From Acidicapsa ligni (GTDB taxonomy: Bacteria; Acidobacteriota; Terriglobia; Terriglobales; Acidobacteriaceae): a DNA stretch of 64,000 nucleotides. The notes under the pieces were generated by a model. It searched no databases. It had not been told where the DNA came from and was given only the letters and a program-made list of their open reading frames with translations. Below are positions 8,873-17,050 of this stretch, piece after piece. The translations under genes were made by a program, and so were the position numbers. How positions within the stretch are numbered: position 1 is the stretch's first letter; every line of letters starts with the position of its first letter. The stretch is taken from NCBI RefSeq assembly GCF_025685655.1, contig NZ_JAGSYG010000001.1, positions 1,426,001 through 1,490,000 on the forward strand, written 5' to 3'.

Positions 8873-8954
8873 ACAAAAAAAGACACTCCTACACGAAGGT
8901 GTAGGAGTCATCAGTCATCCATTTCGGAAGACGGTTTCGGCGGATTCCATCGCC
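8873..8954 (-). promoter_or_regulatory. Fluoride riboswitch 1 (with intrinsic terminator), controls ppa copy 1
   Basis: Read on the minus strand: P1 hairpin GGCGATGGAATCCGCC, then AAACCG, a central arm, and CTGATGACTCCTACAC. The tail forms a perfect 10-bp hairpin (8885-8908) followed by a run of seven T, an intrinsic terminator overlapping the aptamer's 3' strand. Fluoride binding should favour the aptamer pseudoknot over the terminator. A sigma70-like promoter lies upstream: TTGAGT (8992-8997), an 18-bp spacer and TAAAAT (8968-8973). Confidence 0.95.
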
Positions 8955-9038
8955 AGTTGCTAAAACGATTTTAGCTTCAAAGAGAGCTTCCACTCAAGCA
9001 GCTGAATCGATCCGGGCCTGTTGCGCTCTCAGACATCT

Positions 9039-10148
9039 TCAATCCACGCGCTGCATGAGGCGTTTTGCCAAAGACCCTCTACCATCCAATTCAACCCCTT
9101 CTCCGTCACGCAGCCATGCCGGCAAGGGGAGAAGAAGATAAGAAGACAGGCCTTGCAGCATTGGTTCATAAGTGCCGCGCAGCAATCTCATTGTCTCCTC
9201 GACCTCGGCACCACTCTTCCACTCAAACCCTGAAGCTACGAGCAGAGCAGCCAATTGCTCAAATTTCTCCTTGGGAAGACGTCCATCAGGTTGCGGTATA
9301 GGTTTTACATTTAGAGAGCGCCCAATTTCGATGAGCATGCGACGTGCAGCAGCGAAGGTCCCTCCAGCCTGGAGAGGAGACATTTTGTCCACCCCGGCTA
9401 CGATAATCGTGCAGCAATCAAGGATGATCGCCAGGGAAGCAAGCCAGGACTGTTTCTCGTGCTGAGATCGATAGAAGCCCAACATTGGGTAGGAGGAGTG
9501 GCTCTCGATCAACTCTGCAGCCCAGGCCTCCCACTCTCGAAGCCATTCATTCAATTCATGAAGATTCCCTTCTGTCCCATATCGGGAGAGCACAGTTCCG
9601 GCTGTAGGAGGCGATCCGGCACGAGCGTCCAATTGAATTAGCTGCAGATCGCGTTGCGAGAAGTGGTGATAGAGGACCGGGAGGTATCCCACCATGAGGC
9701 CAATGAATCCAAACCCGATTCCCGCTTCTACGAAGATGAGGAGGTGCGAACCGAGCGTCTGTGCTGTAGGCACCTCTGCTCCGAGGGTAAAGAAGGCATC
9801 ACCGCTCATGTACATCTGATGAGCGAGTGTAGCCGTCACACCGGAGCTGGCGCCGACTTGAAGAGCATACTGCAGAAACCCGAAGCCTGTAATAAGGCCG
9901 ACCCCCCAGCAAGCGAACAGCAATACCATCGAAAGCGGACCGTAGATGCCCAGGAAGCTTTCACGGGCCGTCCCCACGCGCAAAATCGCTCCCATACGGG
10001 ACCAGACCGCCCAGGTCGCGCGATAGAAATAGTGGACGAACCGAAAATTGCGTTCCACTCGCCGCGGAAGCAGGACAACTTCGAAGGCATCCTGAAGGGA
10101 GGCCATGATCAGGATGATTCCCACGAGCGCTGCAAGGCGGTAGCTCAC
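9039..10148 (-). CDS. Two-TM ion-channel-like membrane protein
   Basis: 369 residues from a GTG. The first part has an N-terminal helix and later LSMVLLFACWGVGLITGF, then a pore-like re-entrant segment MSGDAFFTLGAEVPT and a second helix (FVEAGIGFGFIGLMVGYLPVLY), as in two-TM potassium-channel folds. The filter reads TLGAEVP rather than TVGYGD, so ion selectivity cannot be assumed. A long cytoplasmic domain follows. The Shine-Dalgarno is weak. It lies 164 bp behind the YkoP-like gene on the same strand and may be transcribed from fluoride riboswitch 2. Confidence 0.6.
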   Translation of the reverse strand: MSYRLAALVGIILIMASLQDAFEVVLLPRRVERNFRFVHYFYRATWAVWSRMGAILRVGTARESFLGIYGPLSMVLLFACWGVGLITGFGFLQYALQVGASSGVTATLAHQMYMSGDAFFTLGAEVPTAQTLGSHLLIFVEAGIGFGFIGLMVGYLPVLYHHFSQRDLQLIQLDARAGSPPTAGTVLSRYGTEGNLHELNEWLREWEAWAAELIESHSSYPMLGFYRSQHEKQSWLASLAIILDCCTIIVAGVDKMSPLQAGGTFAAARRMLIEIGRSLNVKPIPQPDGRLPKEKFEQLAALLVASGFEWKSGAEVEETMRLLRGTYEPMLQGLSSYLLLPLPAWLRDGEGVELDGRGSLAKRLMQRVD

Positions 10149-10312
10149 GTGTGAGAAGTATACTTACCCGCGCGACGCCGGGTCGCCAGCCGACCGAACT
10201 ACACTCTGGCAGATCGACCGACCATACAGACCCTGCTTTGCATCATGTATCGATTTGCGGAAGTCTTCTCCTATCCTGTCCTCAAAGCGCCCAATCGATG
10301 AAAGCTGGCCTC

Positions 10313-11011
10313 TTAGGCGGTCCGATCAGAGGAAGCGTATATGGCCCGTCCGTAGATGCGCAGGAAGTCAGATCTCGAAATCCAAAGCTCCGTTCTCCTC
10401 GGCACACGTTTTCCCTTTCGCGCACCATACGGATGAAAGGCCCACATCAACCCACCGACGAGGACGTTGTCTAGGAAATCGTGAATCCGCTGGGGAGCAG
10501 TCCTCTTTGGGTACTCGATCGTGAAGCCCAGTTCACGAAAAACTCTCTCTACACGGTCCAATGAGACTGTCAAAGAGGCGTGGACTCCCTCGAAGTCCGC
10601 TAAATCGCCATCTGCCATCGCCCAGTCGGCCAGCAGCATGAGCGAGAAGCGAATTCGTCGTTGCAGGCAGAACCCCCAACCGAAGAGTTCATGCGGGCCA
10701 AGACAATGAATAAGGTGTTCATTCCAAAAGTGCAGTTCCAGCAGTCGGGCACCTTGCGTTATCACTCTGGCATCGGGAAGAACAACCTCGGACGGACATC
10801 GGCTGACCGATACTCTCAGAATGCAGTCAGAGCGCTTCGAGAACTCCCGTATGCCGGTGCAGAATCGCAACAAGAAGTCGATGATCCGAACGCCGAGAAC
10901 GACCGCTTCCCGTCCATAGCGCGAAAGAGGTTCGGGAATGGTAAACCTGCGCTGGGTAAGTTCAGGTTGCAAGGGAATGGAACTTGGCGATTGCTTGAGC
11001 TGGCTGGACAT
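10313..11011 (-). CDS. Hypothetical protein, possibly YkoP-domain-like
   Basis: 232 residues from the ATG at 11011, which has AGGAGAGG upstream. The longer in-frame start at 11044 lies inside the riboswitch and is not used. The sequence has a beta-rich middle (VITQGARLLELHFWNEHLIH) and helices SLMLLADWAMA and VSLDRVERVFRELGFTIEY. The arrangement reminds me of the YkoP domain often fused to deacetylases and glycosyltransferases; this is a weak recognition. Its expression should be fluoride dependent because its SD is paired within riboswitch 2. Confidence 0.5.
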   Translation of the reverse strand: MSSQLKQSPSSIPLQPELTQRRFTIPEPLSRYGREAVVLGVRIIDFLLRFCTGIREFSKRSDCILRVSVSRCPSEVVLPDARVITQGARLLELHFWNEHLIHCLGPHELFGWGFCLQRRIRFSLMLLADWAMADGDLADFEGVHASLTVSLDRVERVFRELGFTIEYPKRTAPQRIHDFLDNVLVGGLMWAFHPYGARKGKRVPRRTELWISRSDFLRIYGRAIYASSDRTA

Positions 11012-11017
11012 ACACCT

Positions 11018-11079
11018 CTCCTGACATACATCAGAAGGGGTCATCAGTCCGGGGACGTTTCAGGGCGAACCCCATCGCC
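11018..11079 (-). promoter_or_regulatory. Fluoride riboswitch 2 (translational type)
   Basis: Minus strand: P1 GGCGATGGGGTTCGCC, CTGAAACG, a short arm, GGACTGATGACCCCTT. The P1 loop GGGGT can pair with the tail ACCCC, showing covariation relative to the usual GGAGT/ACTCC pseudoknot. Downstream, CTTCTGA pairs with TCAGGAG, hiding the Shine-Dalgarno of the gene starting at 11011. A possible promoter (TTGACA at 11129-11134, CATTCT at 11105-11110) lies upstream. Confidence 0.88.
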
Positions 11080-11245
11080 ATCAACAATTCTCAGTCGACT
11101 TCAGAGAATGCCAGTTTCTTTCGCCCGCTGTCAATGGCATCTCCATGCCCGTGCGTAATTGCTTTCCTGCACGAGCGTGGCTGTTCAACGCCATTCTGAT
11201 TGCCTCCAAGCCACAATCTCAAGAGAGGGGCGTCTGGTGGCGAGC

Positions 11246-11275
11246 TTGACAGCACCAAAGCTCATTGGATATACG
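11246..11275 (+). promoter_or_regulatory. Putative sigma70 promoter of the cfa1 riboswitch unit
   Basis: TTGACA (11246-11251), an 18-bp spacer and TATACG (11270-11275). The predicted start point near 11282 is about 9 bp before the first base of riboswitch 3. Consensus match only. Confidence 0.5.
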
Positions 11276-11290
11276 TTGAAGTCAATCCAA

Positions 11291-11364
11291 GGGTGATGGA
11301 GTCCACCCCGCTGCCGTCGCTATCGTACGGATGATGACTCCTATGAATCTTGAATTCATAGGAG
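11291..11364 (+). promoter_or_regulatory. Fluoride riboswitch 3 (translational type), controls cfa copy 1
   Basis: P1 GGGTGATGGAGTCCACCC, a central arm with GCTGCCG, then GGATGATGACTCCTATG. The tail CTCCTATGAAT forms a perfect 11-bp hairpin with ATTCATAGGAG (11338-11364), whose 3' strand contains the AGGAG Shine-Dalgarno of the ATG at 11370. The P1 loop GGAGT complements ACTCC in the tail (pseudoknot). No T-tract, so control is read as translational. Confidence 0.94.
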
Positions 11365-11369
11365 CCGCT

Positions 11370-12680
11370 ATGTCCGCTACGTTCCCACTTACGCCTCAGG
11401 CGCAAAGTCCTTCCCCGTCTCTTCATAAGGGTCAAGCCGAAAGAGTCTCTTCCCTCTTGAGTGGAATTTTTGACGATTACTCTGGCCCTCCATTTTCAAT
11501 CAGGTTTTGGGATGATTCCGTCTGGCGTTCGGCGGTGGACGAAAGCGTCTTCGAGATCTTTCTTTGCAATCAAAACGCATGGCATACCTTGTCAACCGCA
11601 CCCGACCAAGTATCGCTCGGCGAGAAGTACATTAAGGGTGAAATTGAGGTTGCTGGAGATCTGTTTCTAGCCCTTCGAGCACTCCCCCAAATTGAGCAAG
11701 CGCTGCAAGACTACCTGCCGGGAACCTCATTCCGAACTGCCGCAAAGCAGCTGATTAACCGGACATCACGGGCTTTGCACTGGGGCGCCGTGCATTCAAA
11801 ACGGCGGGATGCGGCAGCCATTTCCCACCATTACGATCTACCTCCGGAGTTTTACAAACTGTTTCTTGGTCCGTCGATGGTGTATTCGTGCGCCTACTTT
11901 CGAGATTGGAGAAACGATCTATACACAGCACAGTGCGACAAGATGGATTTGATTTGTCGCAAGCTTGACCTGAGCGGTCGTGATCGCTTCATGGATATCG
12001 GATGCGGTTGGGGAAGCCTTGTACTTCATGCTGTCGAAAAGTATGAAGTGGTTGGCTATGGGGCTTCCCTCAGCCAGAGGCAAGTGGACTATGCCAATGA
12101 GCGGATCGCCGGTGCAAATCGGAAAGGGCAAGCGCAGGTTTACCTGAGTGACTTCCGTGATTTAAGCGAAGTCCAGGCGCCGGTGACGAAGCTGGCAAGC
12201 GTCGGCATGTGCGAGCACGTCGGACAGACCCACATCGATGCATATTTTCGAGAGGCATATCGTTTGCTCCTGCCAGGAGGGCTCTTCTTGAACCACGGCA
12301 TCACGCAGTCGACCCATGCAGCGAATGATCGACCGTCATTCATGGATCAGTATGTCTTTCCAGACGGTGAATTGTTGACACTCACGGAGATGACCCGGGC
12401 GGCCGAAGGCGCAGGGTTTGAAGTCCGTGACGTGGAAGACCTGCGAGAACACTATGAAGAAACGCTTCATCGGTGGGTTGAGGCGCTGTGCCTTCATGAA
12501 CGAGAAGCCATTGCGTTGACAGATCACGAGACCTTCCGCATCTGGAAGTTATACATGACGGGATCTGCGGAAGCCTTTAGAAGAGGCGATATCGCGATCC
12601 TTCAGCTTCTCTTGAGCAAGAATGCCGAGGGGCAAAGCGCAGCTTCTAAAGTGCGGGAAGACTGGTATCGCCATTTCTAG
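11370..12680 (+). CDS. cfa: Cyclopropane-fatty-acyl-phospholipid synthase family protein, copy 1
   Basis: 436 residues from the ATG at 11370, which has AGGAG 5 bp upstream; the earlier in-frame ATGs at 11331 and 11334 lie inside the riboswitch. CFA synthases transfer a methylene group from S-adenosylmethionine to unsaturated acyl chains of membrane lipids. Family features are intact: HHYDLPPEFY, YSCAYF, the SAM-binding DIGCGWGS, SVGMCEHVG and FLNHGI. In E. coli Cfa the corresponding Cys, Glu and His bind bicarbonate. Two paralogues lie downstream. The metK gene 113 bp downstream would supply the methyl donor. Confidence 0.92.
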   Translation: MSATFPLTPQAQSPSPSLHKGQAERVSSLLSGIFDDYSGPPFSIRFWDDSVWRSAVDESVFEIFLCNQNAWHTLSTAPDQVSLGEKYIKGEIEVAGDLFLALRALPQIEQALQDYLPGTSFRTAAKQLINRTSRALHWGAVHSKRRDAAAISHHYDLPPEFYKLFLGPSMVYSCAYFRDWRNDLYTAQCDKMDLICRKLDLSGRDRFMDIGCGWGSLVLHAVEKYEVVGYGASLSQRQVDYANERIAGANRKGQAQVYLSDFRDLSEVQAPVTKLASVGMCEHVGQTHIDAYFREAYRLLLPGGLFLNHGITQSTHAANDRPSFMDQYVFPDGELLTLTEMTRAAEGAGFEVRDVEDLREHYEETLHRWVEALCLHEREAIALTDHETFRIWKLYMTGSAEAFRRGDIAILQLLLSKNAEGQSAASKVREDWYRHF

Positions 12681-12793
12681 TGTCGTTCTTTGACGCGCAA
12701 TACAACCTTGGCGATGGAGTTCGCCGGTGACGCGCGTCGATTGGGCTCAAGAGAGGGCCAGCGAGTTCATAAATTCAACAAGGAGCAACAAAT

Positions 12794-13945
12794 TTGATTA
12801 CTAATGACCACTTCCTCTTTACCAGCGAATCTGTCACGGAAGGTCATCCGGACAAGATCGCTGATCAGATCTCTGACGCTATTCTCGATGCTTGCTTGGC
12901 GCAGGATCCGTTTAGCCGCGTGGGTTGCGAGACGCTCACGTGCACTGGTCTTGTCGTCGTCGCAGGCGAGATCACGACGAATGCATATGTCGATTTCCAG
13001 ACCGTAGTCCGCAATACCGTGAAGGAAATTGGTTATGACCACGGACTCAAAGGCTTTGACTCCAATACCTGTGCGGTGATTTCTACCATCAACCGCCAGT
13101 CTCCTGACATCGCCCAGGGCGTAGATACAGGGGGCGCGGGCGATCAGGGGATGATGTTCGGTTACGCCACCAACGAGACTCCAGAGATGATGCCGATGCC
13201 CATCGTTCTGGCACATAAGCTGGCCTCAAAGCTCAGCGAAGTTCGAAAGAGTGGGAAGATGGGTTATCTGCGGCCCGATGGAAAGAGCCAGGTAACAGTT
13301 GAGTATGACGACAACCACGAGCCGGTCCGCGTAGATGCCGTCGTTATCTCGACGCAGCACGCGGAAGATGTCGGCATTGACCAGCTTCACAAGGAGATCA
13401 TGGAACATGTGATCAAGGCTGTGATCCCCGTCGAATTGCTGGATGAGAACACGAAATACCACATCAATCCAACCGGACGCTTTGTAATCGGCGGACCAAT
13501 GGGTGACGCGGGATTGACGGGTCGCAAGATCATCGTCGATACCTACGGTGGTATGGGCCGTCATGGCGGCGGCGCGTTCTCGGGGAAAGATCCGACCAAG
13601 GTCGATCGCTCTGCGGCCTACATGGCTCGCTACATCGCAAAGAATATTGTGGCATCCGGTCTGGCGCGGCGATGCGAAGTGCAGCTTGCGTATGCGATCG
13701 GCGTCGCTGAGCCGGTATCAATTCGCGTAGGCACTTTTGGCACTGGCGAAGTCGCCGAGTCGAAGCTCGTTGAACTCGTTCGCAAGAACTTCGCTCTGAC
13801 CCCGGCCGGCATTATCGAAAGCCTGAATCTGAGACGGCCCATCTTCCAGAAAACCGCTGCATATGGCCATTTTGGAAGAGAGGGCGACACCTTCACATGG
13901 GAAGTGACCGACAAAGCCCAAGTCATCAGAGATGGCACGAGGTAA
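12794..13945 (+). CDS. metK: S-adenosylmethionine synthetase
   Basis: 383 residues. The start is a TTG with AAGGAG upstream; no in-frame ATG fits the conserved N-terminus ([13 protein letters not shown]). It makes SAM from methionine and ATP, releasing PPi and Pi, with Mg2+ and K+. The family blocks [12 protein letters not shown] and [19 protein letters not shown] are both present, and length is normal. It is sandwiched between CFA synthase copies that consume SAM and near pyrophosphatase genes that remove PPi. The leader at 12709-12724 contains a lone riboswitch-like P1 hairpin (see findings). It may be co-transcribed with cfa copy 1. Confidence 0.96.
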   Translation: MITNDHFLFTSESVTEGHPDKIADQISDAILDACLAQDPFSRVGCETLTCTGLVVVAGEITTNAYVDFQTVVRNTVKEIGYDHGLKGFDSNTCAVISTINRQSPDIAQGVDTGGAGDQGMMFGYATNETPEMMPMPIVLAHKLASKLSEVRKSGKMGYLRPDGKSQVTVEYDDNHEPVRVDAVVISTQHAEDVGIDQLHKEIMEHVIKAVIPVELLDENTKYHINPTGRFVIGGPMGDAGLTGRKIIVDTYGGMGRHGGGAFSGKDPTKVDRSAAYMARYIAKNIVASGLARRCEVQLAYAIGVAEPVSIRVGTFGTGEVAESKLVELVRKNFALTPAGIIESLNLRRPIFQKTAAYGHFGREGDTFTWEVTDKAQVIRDGTR

Positions 13946-13975
13946 GTCCCCATGAATCCGATCAGAGAGAGGAGC

Positions 13976-14191
13976 ATGGTGTCGAATAGTAAAAAAGGCG
14001 CAGCCAAGAATAAGCGAGAGCAACCTGCGGAGTCCCCAGTCGCGGTCGAGCCGGCAGTCTTTCATCCGTCGCATGACGAGGTGGCACGACTGGCTTATCG
14101 ATTCTGGGAGAACGAAGGTCGATCAGACGGCGATCAGGAACACTACTGGCATAAGGCGGAAGCGCAATTGCGAGCGATTGGACCATCCTAA
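13976..14191 (+). CDS. DUF2934-family small protein
   Basis: 71 residues from the ATG at 13976, preceded by GAGAGGAGC; an ATG at 13952 is also in frame but less well placed. The C-terminal half reads VARLAYRFWENEGRSDGDQEHYWHKAE, the DUF2934 pattern (A-Y-x-h-W-E...G...HW..AE) that is frequent in Acidobacteriota and Proteobacteria. Function is unknown. It lies 30 bp behind metK and is probably in the same transcript. The N-terminus is Lys-rich and probably disordered. Confidence 0.7.
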   Translation: MVSNSKKGAAKNKREQPAESPVAVEPAVFHPSHDEVARLAYRFWENEGRSDGDQEHYWHKAEAQLRAIGPS

Positions 14192-14277
14192 TCACCGCGG
14201 AGCGGAGACCGACCGTGTGAAGTAATGCAGGATTCTCTCCTTATAGTTTGCGGCTACTTTCGAGGTAACGTTGATTT

Positions 14278-14712
14278 ATGGAGTGCTGGGCCATTTGCGA
14301 CTTGGGGCACGTTCATTGGGGGACCGCCGGAGGTGCTGGCTTTCTCTTCCGCTACGTGCCGTTGGAAGGAGAACCCTGCTTTCTGCTTCAACAGCGTTCG
14401 TCTGCCGTTGATTATCCGGGCACATGGGGCATACCTGGCGGGGCCATTCGTGATCGAGAGTCGCCTGAAGCAGCTGCCAAACGAGAGTTTGGCGAAGAGA
14501 TCGGGCGGCTGCCTTCCTATCGCATCACGGGGATAAAGATCCAGGATTGCGGAGGAAATTGGCAATTCCATGTGATCCAGGCGGACGTTGAAGAACCGTT
14601 TTCCGCTTACTGTAGTGCGGAAACGGATGCGACCGGATGGTTTACGCAAAACAACATGAGCAGTCTTCGGCTGCACCCGGGGCTCCAGAGCTGGCTTAGG
14701 GAACAGACTTGA
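14278..14712 (+). CDS. NUDIX hydrolase
   Basis: 144 residues. The Nudix box is clear: GAIRDRESPEAAAKREFGEE (G-x5-E-x7-REFGEE), preceded by WGIPGG. Nudix enzymes cleave nucleoside-diphosphate-linked compounds with Mg2+ or Mn2+ held by the REUxEE glutamates; fluoride inhibits several of them. The substrate is not predictable. It follows the DUF2934 gene by 86 bp and may be the last gene of the riboswitch 3 transcript; riboswitch 4 begins 118 bp later. Confidence 0.85.
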   Translation: MECWAICDLGHVHWGTAGGAGFLFRYVPLEGEPCFLLQQRSSAVDYPGTWGIPGGAIRDRESPEAAAKREFGEEIGRLPSYRITGIKIQDCGGNWQFHVIQADVEEPFSAYCSAETDATGWFTQNNMSSLRLHPGLQSWLREQT

Positions 14713-14830
14713 GCTACCTAGTTGTTGCACTCGATGAGGCTCGCTCGACCACGTCATCCCATGTCTTGCGAAACTAAATTGGAAGCTGATAAGATGGTGG
14801 CCGCATCGATTGATGTCAACCAGATGCGAC

Positions 14831-14911
14831 GGCGAAGGAGTTCGCCAAAACTGCTGTTCCATCCTGCTGCTTGATGGTCAGATGATGACTCCTGACGAGG
14901 CTCTCGTCGGG
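14831..14911 (+). promoter_or_regulatory. Fluoride riboswitch 4 (GAAGG-type aptamer)
   Basis: P1 GGCGAAGGAGTTCGCC, AAAACTGC, a central arm, then AGATGATGACTCCT. The loop GGAGT is complementary to ACTCC. P1 has GAAGG where most copies here have GATGG. The tail CCTGACGAG pairs with CTCGTCGGG (9 bp). There is no T-tract, and the next gene starts 85 bp later, so the output mechanism is unclear. It leads the phosphoesterase-cfa2-HEAT/HAD operon. Confidence 0.88.
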
Positions 14912-14996
14912 GTGTCTCCTGCCCATGTGAGAACCTCGATCAAATTTGAAGCCGCGCAAGGTTTCCAGTAAATCCTTGCGCCTCGAGGGCGGGCGT

Positions 14997-15728
14997 ATGA
15001 AGATCGTTGTCGTCTCTGATATCCACGCCAATTTGGCTGCCATCAAGGCCCTTCCCGAAGAGAACTACGACTCGCTTTGGTGTCTTGGTGACCTAGTGGG
15101 TTATGGTCCTCGCCCCCACGAAACCATAAGGTGGGTGGACATACATGCCTCTGCAGTTGTCCGTGGCAATCACGACCACGCTGCAGGTTTCAACGTAACG
15201 CCGGACTGCTCTCCACCTTATCGCAGCCTAGCTGACGCTACGCGCCACTACACCCAAGAGGTCTGCACCAAGAACGACTTTGCGTTTCTACGGGAGCTGC
15301 CTCTCCGGAAGCAAGTCATCATCGACAAAACGAAGTTTCATCTCGTTCATGCGGTTCCATCGGATCCTTTGTTTGGATACCTCGCGGAAGACTCGGATCA
15401 GTGGTCCAACGAGGTGCAAAGGATCGATGCTGATGTTCTGTTTGTCGGCCACACTCACAAACCTTTTATTCGGCAAATCGACAGTTGTGTCGTCGTTAAT
15501 CCGGGCAGCGTGGGACAGCCGAAAACAGGCCGCCCACTCGCCTGTTACGCCGTATGGGAAGACGGCCGGCTCGCACTCAAGGAGTACGAGTATCCGATCG
15601 AAGAGACGATCGAGGAGATCTCCCAGATGACAATTTCGGAACGGGATCGGCGCGCACTGACCTCGATTCTACTGACCGGTCAACTCGCTACTAACGGCGA
15701 CATGATGGGGACATTCATCGGCTCTTAG
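14997..15728 (+). CDS. Metallophosphoesterase, calcineurin-like (copy 1)
   Basis: 243 residues; I chose the ATG at 14997 because the metal-binding SDIHAN motif then sits at residues 7-12 as in the family. Further motifs: GDLVGYGP, RGNHDHA and VGHTH. These bind the dinuclear metal centre that hydrolyses phosphoesters. A close paralogue (same SD-HAN, GDLV-YGP, VVRGNHDHA-GF blocks) starts at 63629. The short gap of 35 bp to cfa copy 2 suggests an operon under riboswitch 4. The physiological substrate is unknown. Confidence 0.9.
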   Translation: MKIVVVSDIHANLAAIKALPEENYDSLWCLGDLVGYGPRPHETIRWVDIHASAVVRGNHDHAAGFNVTPDCSPPYRSLADATRHYTQEVCTKNDFAFLRELPLRKQVIIDKTKFHLVHAVPSDPLFGYLAEDSDQWSNEVQRIDADVLFVGHTHKPFIRQIDSCVVVNPGSVGQPKTGRPLACYAVWEDGRLALKEYEYPIEETIEEISQMTISERDRRALTSILLTGQLATNGDMMGTFIGS

Positions 15729-15763
15729 GAGCCATGCTGAGTCATTTCATAAAGGAGCGTTTG

Positions 15764-17050
15764 ATGATGCAGGTACTAGGAAAAGAACAAAGAACAAAAG
15801 CATTCAATAGCTTGTTCGGCGATTACGGTGGTCCGACTTTTGCCATTCATTTATGGGATGGATGGTGCTGGCATTCCTCAGAGAATCAAAAGCCCGCGTG
15901 CACGATTGATGTCCGCAGTGCCGATGCGCTCGGTCTGCTCATTGAGAATCCCGATGAAGTCGGCCTGGGAGAGGCTTTCGTTCGGGGCGATATCGATGTC
16001 AAGGGCGACCTCTTTTCTGTCTTCTCCGTCGGAGAGCATGTGCTAACCCGTCCGAGTACTCTTCGGCAAGAGCTATTTCAACTGCTCGCGGCGACCCTCG
16101 TCGGCGTCGGTAATTTCTTCCGCAATGGATCGCGCCACTCACCTTCCCGGGATCGTTCCGCAATCGAACACCACTACGATCAGCCGTTTGAGTTTTACCA
16201 ACCCTGGCTTGGAAAGACGTTGACTTATTCCTGCGCCTATTTTCACGAAGAGGGTGAAACTCTGGATTCTGCACAAGAGCACAAGATCGATCTGCTCTGT
16301 CGTAAACTCCGGCTTCAACCGTTCGAGCAATTTCTCGACATCGGATGCGGGTGGGGCAGTCTCATCCTCCATGCCGCGAAGGAGTATGGAGCATACGCTC
16401 AGGGAATCACGCTCAGCAAGGAACAGGCTCGCGTGGCGGAGATGCGTATCGAGGAAGCCCACCTTACCCAGAGCTGCAAAGTGGAGCTGAGGGACTACCG
16501 CACACTAGACAATGTGACGGTCCCCTTTGACAAGATCGCGAGCGTCGGAATGTTCGAGCACGTTGGTCTCAAGAATCTGCCACAATACTTCACTACTGTC
16601 CGGAAGGCACTCAAACCAGGGGGTACTTTCCTCAATCACGGAATTGCCCGTGCCCATCATTCTCCAGCTCGGAAATCCTCGTTCATTGATCGCTATGTCT
16701 TTCCAGACGGGGAGCTCGTGACTCTATCGCAGGCTCTCACAGCGGCCGAGTCTGCGGGTTTCGAGGTAAGAGACGTCGAGAACCTGCGGGAGCATTATGA
16801 CCTTACGCTGCGCCGTTGGGTTGAGCACCTGCAGCGTCATGCCAATGCAGTTCTTGAACATGTGCCTGAGTCTACCTACCGGACCTGGCTGCTTTACATG
16901 GCCGGTTCGGCTGCCGCATTTCGTCGAGGGGACATCGAGCTCTACCAGACTCTGCTCAGCCGTAGTACGGACCGAGGACAGTGCCATCTGCCTTTGACGC
17001 GGGAGGACTGGTATCTTCCCTCCGTTTGCAACGAAGGAGTAAAAGTATGA
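15764..17050 (+). CDS. cfa: Cyclopropane-fatty-acyl-phospholipid synthase family protein, copy 2
   Basis: 428 residues from the ATG at 15764, which has AAAGGAG 6 bp upstream; an ATG at 15734 is an alternative. Catalytic features are intact: EHHYDQPFEFY, YSCAYF, DIGCGWGSL, SVGMFEHVG, FLNHGIA and RYVFPDGEL. It would modify unsaturated membrane acyl chains with SAM. It overlaps the next gene by 4 bp (ATGA). It is clearly paralogous to copy 1 and to the degenerate copy 3. Confidence 0.92.
   Translation: MMQVLGKEQRTKAFNSLFGDYGGPTFAIHLWDGWCWHSSENQKPACTIDVRSADALGLLIENPDEVGLGEAFVRGDIDVKGDLFSVFSVGEHVLTRPSTLRQELFQLLAATLVGVGNFFRNGSRHSPSRDRSAIEHHYDQPFEFYQPWLGKTLTYSCAYFHEEGETLDSAQEHKIDLLCRKLRLQPFEQFLDIGCGWGSLILHAAKEYGAYAQGITLSKEQARVAEMRIEEAHLTQSCKVELRDYRTLDNVTVPFDKIASVGMFEHVGLKNLPQYFTTVRKALKPGGTFLNHGIARAHHSPARKSSFIDRYVFPDGELVTLSQALTAAESAGFEVRDVENLREHYDLTLRRWVEHLQRHANAVLEHVPESTYRTWLLYMAGSAAAFRRGDIELYQTLLSRSTDRGQCHLPLTREDWYLPSVCNEGVKV

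Noticed and set aside
8873-8954. Repeated ACTCCTAC...GTAGGAGT hairpins as possible mobile repeats or REP elements
   Set aside because: They are always joined to the same upstream aptamer, always in the sense orientation in front of a gene, and their loops vary; riboswitch expression platforms explain them.
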